Shown: in pieces, positions 5,959 to 8,828 of the stretch | Position numbering within the stretch: the stretch's first letter is position 1 | Layout of the letters: the number at the start of each line of letters is the position of its first letter | Assembly (NCBI GenBank): GCA_937877595.1 | Contig: CALFIY010000001.1 | Span: 1-8,828, forward strand | Direction of reading: 5' to 3' | DNA length: 8,828 bases | Source of the DNA: an uncultured Prevotella sp. | Lineage (GTDB): Bacteria; Bacteroidota; Bacteroidia; Bacteroidales; Bacteroidaceae | Position numbers and translations under genes: made by a program | The notes under the pieces: generated by a model | Told to the model about the DNA's origin: nothing | The model's input: only the letters and a program-made list of their open reading frames with translations | Databases searched by the model: none

Positions 5959-6975
5959 CTACAGATACTTCTCCACGGTCTCCTGCAACTTGTGTGGCAG
6001 CACGTTCTTCTCTACAATACGTCCCTTACGGTCAAGTATGATATTTGAGGGAACCGTTGTCATGCCAAACTTGCCGAGCAGCGCCGTCTGGAACATCATG
6101 CCGTCGCATACGTTAGGCCACAGCAGCGAGTCGCGCTCCACCCTACGCTTACATTCTGCCACGCGTCCGTCCACGCAGATGCCCATGAGAGCGAGGTCGT
6201 CGGGATGCTTCTTCTGCAACTGGCGCATGCGGCGCACCATATCGGTGCTGGCATAGTTCCACGTTGCCCACACACCTATCACGCTCACCTTCTGCCGCAT
6301 GTGCGCCTGAGTGACATTGCGGCCGTTGACGTCGGTTGCCGAGAACGCTGGCAGGCGGCCCCCCTTTTTGTTCACCTTCAGCGATGCATACAGGTCACGC
6401 TGGTTGCGCAGTTGGGCATTGTCGGGCTCCTGGCTCAACATTGCAGCAGCAAGTCGCGCCGCACGCGAATAGTCGGGCTGCGCCGTCTGCACGAAATACT
6501 TCTGGAGCAGATATTTGCTCACGGGCGAGCGGAGGTTTTCCAAAATAAATTTCTCCACAGCCTCAGGCACGTCTGGAGGAACAAGGTCGTTAAGTTCCTT
6601 GCGCAGTTCAGTATAGGCACTGTTTTCTGCAGTGCCGCGAACCACGAGTTCCTTCAGGTGCGTCGCGTCGCCCTTTATCGTAACCTCGGCGCCAGGCTTG
6701 GCAAACACGGGCTGCTCGCTGTTGTTGGGAAACACGATTACGAATGTTGCCGGCTTCAGTATCTCGCGCTCGTAGGAAAATCTGCCTTCGCGCACGGGTA
6801 TGGTATCGATGCCCATCATGCCACCATCAGTACTGTACACGAGAAATTCCCCCTGATTAAGGTGGCGGAGACGTCCCTCAAAGCGGAACTTCCCGTTCTC
6901 CGAACCACACGAGAGAAGTAGCGCCGTCACTGACAGCACTGCCGTTGCCTGAAGAAATTTTCGTACATGGTACAT
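5959..6975 (-). CDS. DUF4369/thioredoxin-fold lipoprotein lacking the CxxC cysteines
   Basis: This is a predicted lipoprotein of 338 residues. It has a basic, hydrophobic signal peptide ending in the lipobox LLSC (lipidated Cys23), then a beta-rich N-terminal domain (about 28-120) of the type called DUF4369 in Bacteroidota, a helical linker, and a TlpA/ResA-like thioredoxin fold (about 205-338). The fold keeps the strand SVIGVWATW, the cis-Pro loop MTTVPSNIILD (Pro309) and a typical C-terminal helix. However, the place of the active CxxC is NYAS, with Asn240 and Ser243 instead of cysteines, so normal thiol-disulfide exchange is not expected. There is little acidic sequence after Cys23, so there is no obvious surface-export signal, and it probably faces the periplasm. 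An in-frame GTG at 6993 would add six residues; I prefer ATG 6975 because it gives a more usual 22-residue signal peptide. It lies 3-21 bp after the TPR lipoprotein gene. Confidence 0.87.
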   Translation of the reverse strand: MYHVRKFLQATAVLSVTALLLSCGSENGKFRFEGRLRHLNQGEFLVYSTDGGMMGIDTIPVREGRFSYEREILKPATFVIVFPNNSEQPVFAKPGAEVTIKGDATHLKELVVRGTAENSAYTELRKELNDLVPPDVPEAVEKFILENLRSPVSKYLLQKYFVQTAQPDYSRAARLAAAMLSQEPDNAQLRNQRDLYASLKVNKKGGRLPAFSATDVNGRNVTQAHMRQKVSVIGVWATWNYASTDMVRRMRQLQKKHPDDLALMGICVDGRVAECKRRVERDSLLWPNVCDGMMFQTALLGKFGMTTVPSNIILDRKGRIVEKNVLPHKLQETVEKYL

Positions 6976-6996
6976 GGTTAAGGCAGACTTCACCTG

Positions 6997-8688
6997 CTAT
7001 TTTGCTACGTTCTTCAACTCTATATCGTTGGAAGCATAGGCTCGCAGCGAAGCATCCTTCGCCAGGGCACTGCTCAGACTGGCTGCAGCCTCACTGTTCT
7101 TACCCTGGCGCGCATAGAGGATGGCCGAAAGGTAGTCGGTCATGCCATCCTTCTGCTTGATAAGCGAAAGCGTCTGTGCTGCACGCGCATAGTCCTTGTT
7201 CAATATCTGTGCCAGGGCAGCGCTGTTCGACTTTGTGTTGCCGAAGTCCTGCTCTGCCAGAGCGTAGTTGCCCTGAGCGAGATGCAGGTTGCCTATCACC
7301 TCGGCAACGCCCTTTGCACCGGCAGCCTGCGACACGTAGTTTTCAGCAGCCTTCATGTCGCCCTCCTGCAATGCGATGAGTCCCAGGTTGGCGTTTGCCT
7401 CAGCATTGCGCTTGTCCACTTCACCAGCGACACCGAGCAGTCTCTTTGCCTCATCAGTGTTGCCCTTCTGAATGGCAAGGGCTGCCAGGTTGTTGTATGC
7501 ACGGCTGTCCTTTGGATACAGTGTTGTTGTTGTCTTGAGAATATTCTCGCGCTGAACGTCATTTTCGGCTATGGATGCGGCGTAGATGAGTTCCTCTACG
7601 CTCAGTTGCGAGGCATCCTGCTTGTACTGCTCGAAAATCTGGTCGTCGTCGCGTCCTATGGTCTCATAGTTGATAGTCATGCGTGCACGGCGCAATTCCG
7701 GAAGAATGCCGTCGGCAAGTTCCTGGAAGCCCTGACTCATATTCTTTATCTGCTGCTCGCGCTCCTGCGGGTCCTGATACATTGAGAGCACACGCAGTAT
7801 CACGTCCTTGTCCTGAATATTGCTTACCTTGACAAGAGCCTGGAAACCTTCCCAGTCCTGAGCAGTATATTCAGAGGTGAGATGCGTGTCTATCTTCGCT
7901 ATCTTCATCTGGTTCTTCACATAACTCTCTGTTGTCTGCTGTCGCTGGTTGGCAAGTTTCTCATTAAGTTCCACGCCACCGTCAGGCGATGCATAGGCAG
8001 AGATCTCAACGTTGGAGATATTCATGTTCTCCTTATCGGCAGCAATGCGATGGAGCAGGCTGACAAAGTCCTTGACAGAGTTGCTCTGCAGTTCGCTCTT
8101 GCGCAATTCTGCCTGCTGGATGAGGAATTTCACGTTTGCATCGAGTTTCTGCTCCGTCACGCGCTGGAAAGCATCCTGCGACACACTGGGCTGGGCTGTC
8201 AGGACAGTGCGGCGATACAGTTCGCTCGTGGCAATGACGCCATCGGCAACTTTCACTGGCTGCACGTCGACCTGCTTCTTGCCAAGCACGGCGTCAAACG
8301 TCAGATACAGTTCGCTCTTCTGCATGGCAGGCACATAGTCGAAACTTGTCTTCATCGAATAGTTGCCTCCAAGAAGATAGGACACGGTCTGGTTGTTGCC
8401 CAGCACCTTCTCGCCCTGGAATGTAGCACTGCTGCCCTTTACGGACTGCTGTACGCCGTCCTGCACAAAGCGCAGTTCGGGAGTCACCGTCACCACGGCC
8501 TTCTTCTGCATATACTTCTCGGGGAACATGCCGTTGATAGTGGCCTCAACTTTGCCCTGCTCTGCCTCCAGAGGATTTGGCACCACCTTGAAATTGTCGG
8601 CAGACAACTGTCCGAGTTTACCGCCACACGATGTCAGCATCATTGCTACAACTGCTACTGACGACAGGATTACTGCAAATTTCTTCAT
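6997..8688 (-). CDS. Large TPR lipoprotein with an OmpA-like segment
   Basis: This is a predicted lipoprotein of 563 residues, first gene of the - strand operon. The signal peptide ends in lipobox MLTSC (lipidated Cys21), followed by GGKLGQ with no acidic run, so a periplasm-facing anchor is more likely than surface display. Residues 22-160 are beta-rich and unassigned. Residues about 185-260 resemble an OmpA-type peptidoglycan-binding fold: VEISAYASPDGGVELNEKLANQR matches the family pattern of Asp (236), N-E-x-L, then Arg (249), although the loop is about two residues shorter than in OmpA. A segment after it (about 275-340, QDWEGFQALV ... ILPELRRARMTINYE) recalls OmpA-like proteins of Bacteroidales fimbrial loci (DUF3868-type). 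Five TPR-like helical repeats follow (about 394-547). I infer a cell-envelope scaffold tethering the membrane to peptidoglycan; the exact role is unknown. Confidence 0.87.
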   Translation of the reverse strand: MKKFAVILSSVAVVAMMLTSCGGKLGQLSADNFKVVPNPLEAEQGKVEATINGMFPEKYMQKKAVVTVTPELRFVQDGVQQSVKGSSATFQGEKVLGNNQTVSYLLGGNYSMKTSFDYVPAMQKSELYLTFDAVLGKKQVDVQPVKVADGVIATSELYRRTVLTAQPSVSQDAFQRVTEQKLDANVKFLIQQAELRKSELQSNSVKDFVSLLHRIAADKENMNISNVEISAYASPDGGVELNEKLANQRQQTTESYVKNQMKIAKIDTHLTSEYTAQDWEGFQALVKVSNIQDKDVILRVLSMYQDPQEREQQIKNMSQGFQELADGILPELRRARMTINYETIGRDDDQIFEQYKQDASQLSVEELIYAASIAENDVQRENILKTTTTLYPKDSRAYNNLAALAIQKGNTDEAKRLLGVAGEVDKRNAEANANLGLIALQEGDMKAAENYVSQAAGAKGVAEVIGNLHLAQGNYALAEQDFGNTKSNSAALAQILNKDYARAAQTLSLIKQKDGMTDYLSAILYARQGKNSEAAASLSSALAKDASLRAYASNDIELKNVAK

Positions 8689-8728
8689 TTTTCTTCTATG
8701 TTTTGTTTGTTCTGTTTTCCTAATCGTG

Positions 8729-8736
8729 CAAAGGTA
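8729..8736 (-). promoter_or_regulatory. Bacteroidota -7 box for the five-gene - strand operon
   Basis: Read on the - strand, 8736-8729 is TACCTTTG followed by C, the same -7 box as at sufC, and the bases after it (CACGATTA) also resemble those downstream of the sufC box (CAGGCGATTA). It lies about 40 bp before the ATG at 8688. No TTTG sits 19-21 bp upstream; that place holds an AT-rich palindrome instead. The promoter may therefore be weak or depend on a regulator. Confidence 0.6.
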
Positions 8737-8742
8737 GTACTA

Positions 8743-8757
8743 CTTATTTAAAATAAG
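8743..8757. promoter_or_regulatory. Perfect AT-rich dyad in the operon promoter spacer (possible operator)
   Basis: CTTATTT-A-AAATAAG is a perfect 7+7 bp inverted repeat with one central base, flanked by CTAC/GTAG (8740-8743 and 8760-8763) as a looser outer repeat. It sits just upstream of the -7 box, where RNA polymerase would contact the -33 region, a classic operator position. The remaining 70 bases to the window end (8758-8828) are AT-rich with no gene seen. Confidence 0.45.
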
Positions 8758-8828
8758 GTGTAGCCTGTTCTATTTTTATGTTTATTTAATGATTACGCCC
8801 GCCAGCACTGTTAAAAAATAATAAAAGT

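Noticed and set aside
7882..8661. Long + strand frames opposite the - strand operon (259 codons here, 238 at 6205-6921, 229 at 4270-4959).
   Set aside because: They lie antisense to genes of recognised families, have no recognisable protein features or promoters, and are expected shadows of the codon use in this genome.

Overview
The window looks like chromosome of a member of the phylum Bacteroidota, most likely Bacteroidales close to Prevotella. This rests on three things. The two clearest promoters carry the Bacteroidota -7 box TAnnTTTG, and both read TACCTTTGC. Ribosome binding sites are AT-rich with no clear Shine-Dalgarno. The proteins are of Bacteroidales type: an rbfA/Lol-permease pair, a DUF4369-thioredoxin lipoprotein, a TPR lipoprotein with an OmpA-like segment, and a surface-protein tail of the 'SLDGRRL...KGIYVNGGRKVFVK' type. 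The exact genus is inference.

Left half, + strand (1-3665): the scaffold of the SUF iron-sulfur cluster assembly machine. The window opens inside sufB (C-terminal 258 residues). It is followed by a headless 3' remnant of an unrelated surface-protein gene (767-1042), a strong perfect-stem terminator (1052-1104), about 180 bp of gene-free DNA with small palindromes, a good promoter, and then sufC (1340-2083). A 205-bp gap containing an 84-bp heptamer repeat array separates sufC from sufD (2289-3665). SufB, SufC and SufD should form the SufBC2D scaffold on which [Fe-S] clusters are built. The usual tight sufBCD layout is broken twice here, and no cysteine desulfurase (sufS) follows sufD.

Right half, - strand (8688 down to 3670): five tightly spaced genes, probably one operon read from a promoter near 8729-8736. 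In order of transcription they are a large TPR/OmpA-like lipoprotein, a thioredoxin-fold lipoprotein that has lost both CxxC cysteines, a HAD hydrolase, the ribosome-maturation factor RbfA, and a LolC/LolE-family permease. The two lipoproteins sit in the same operon as a permease of the lipoprotein-release family. This operon converges on sufD with only four bases between stop codons.

Nothing here is a convincing new defence, mobile or biosynthetic system. The points most worth a second look are the damaged sufB-sufC junction, the G-free heptamer array before sufD, the redox-dead thioredoxin lipoprotein and the TPR/OmpA-like lipoprotein. I saw no tRNA, rRNA, CRISPR array or insertion sequence.
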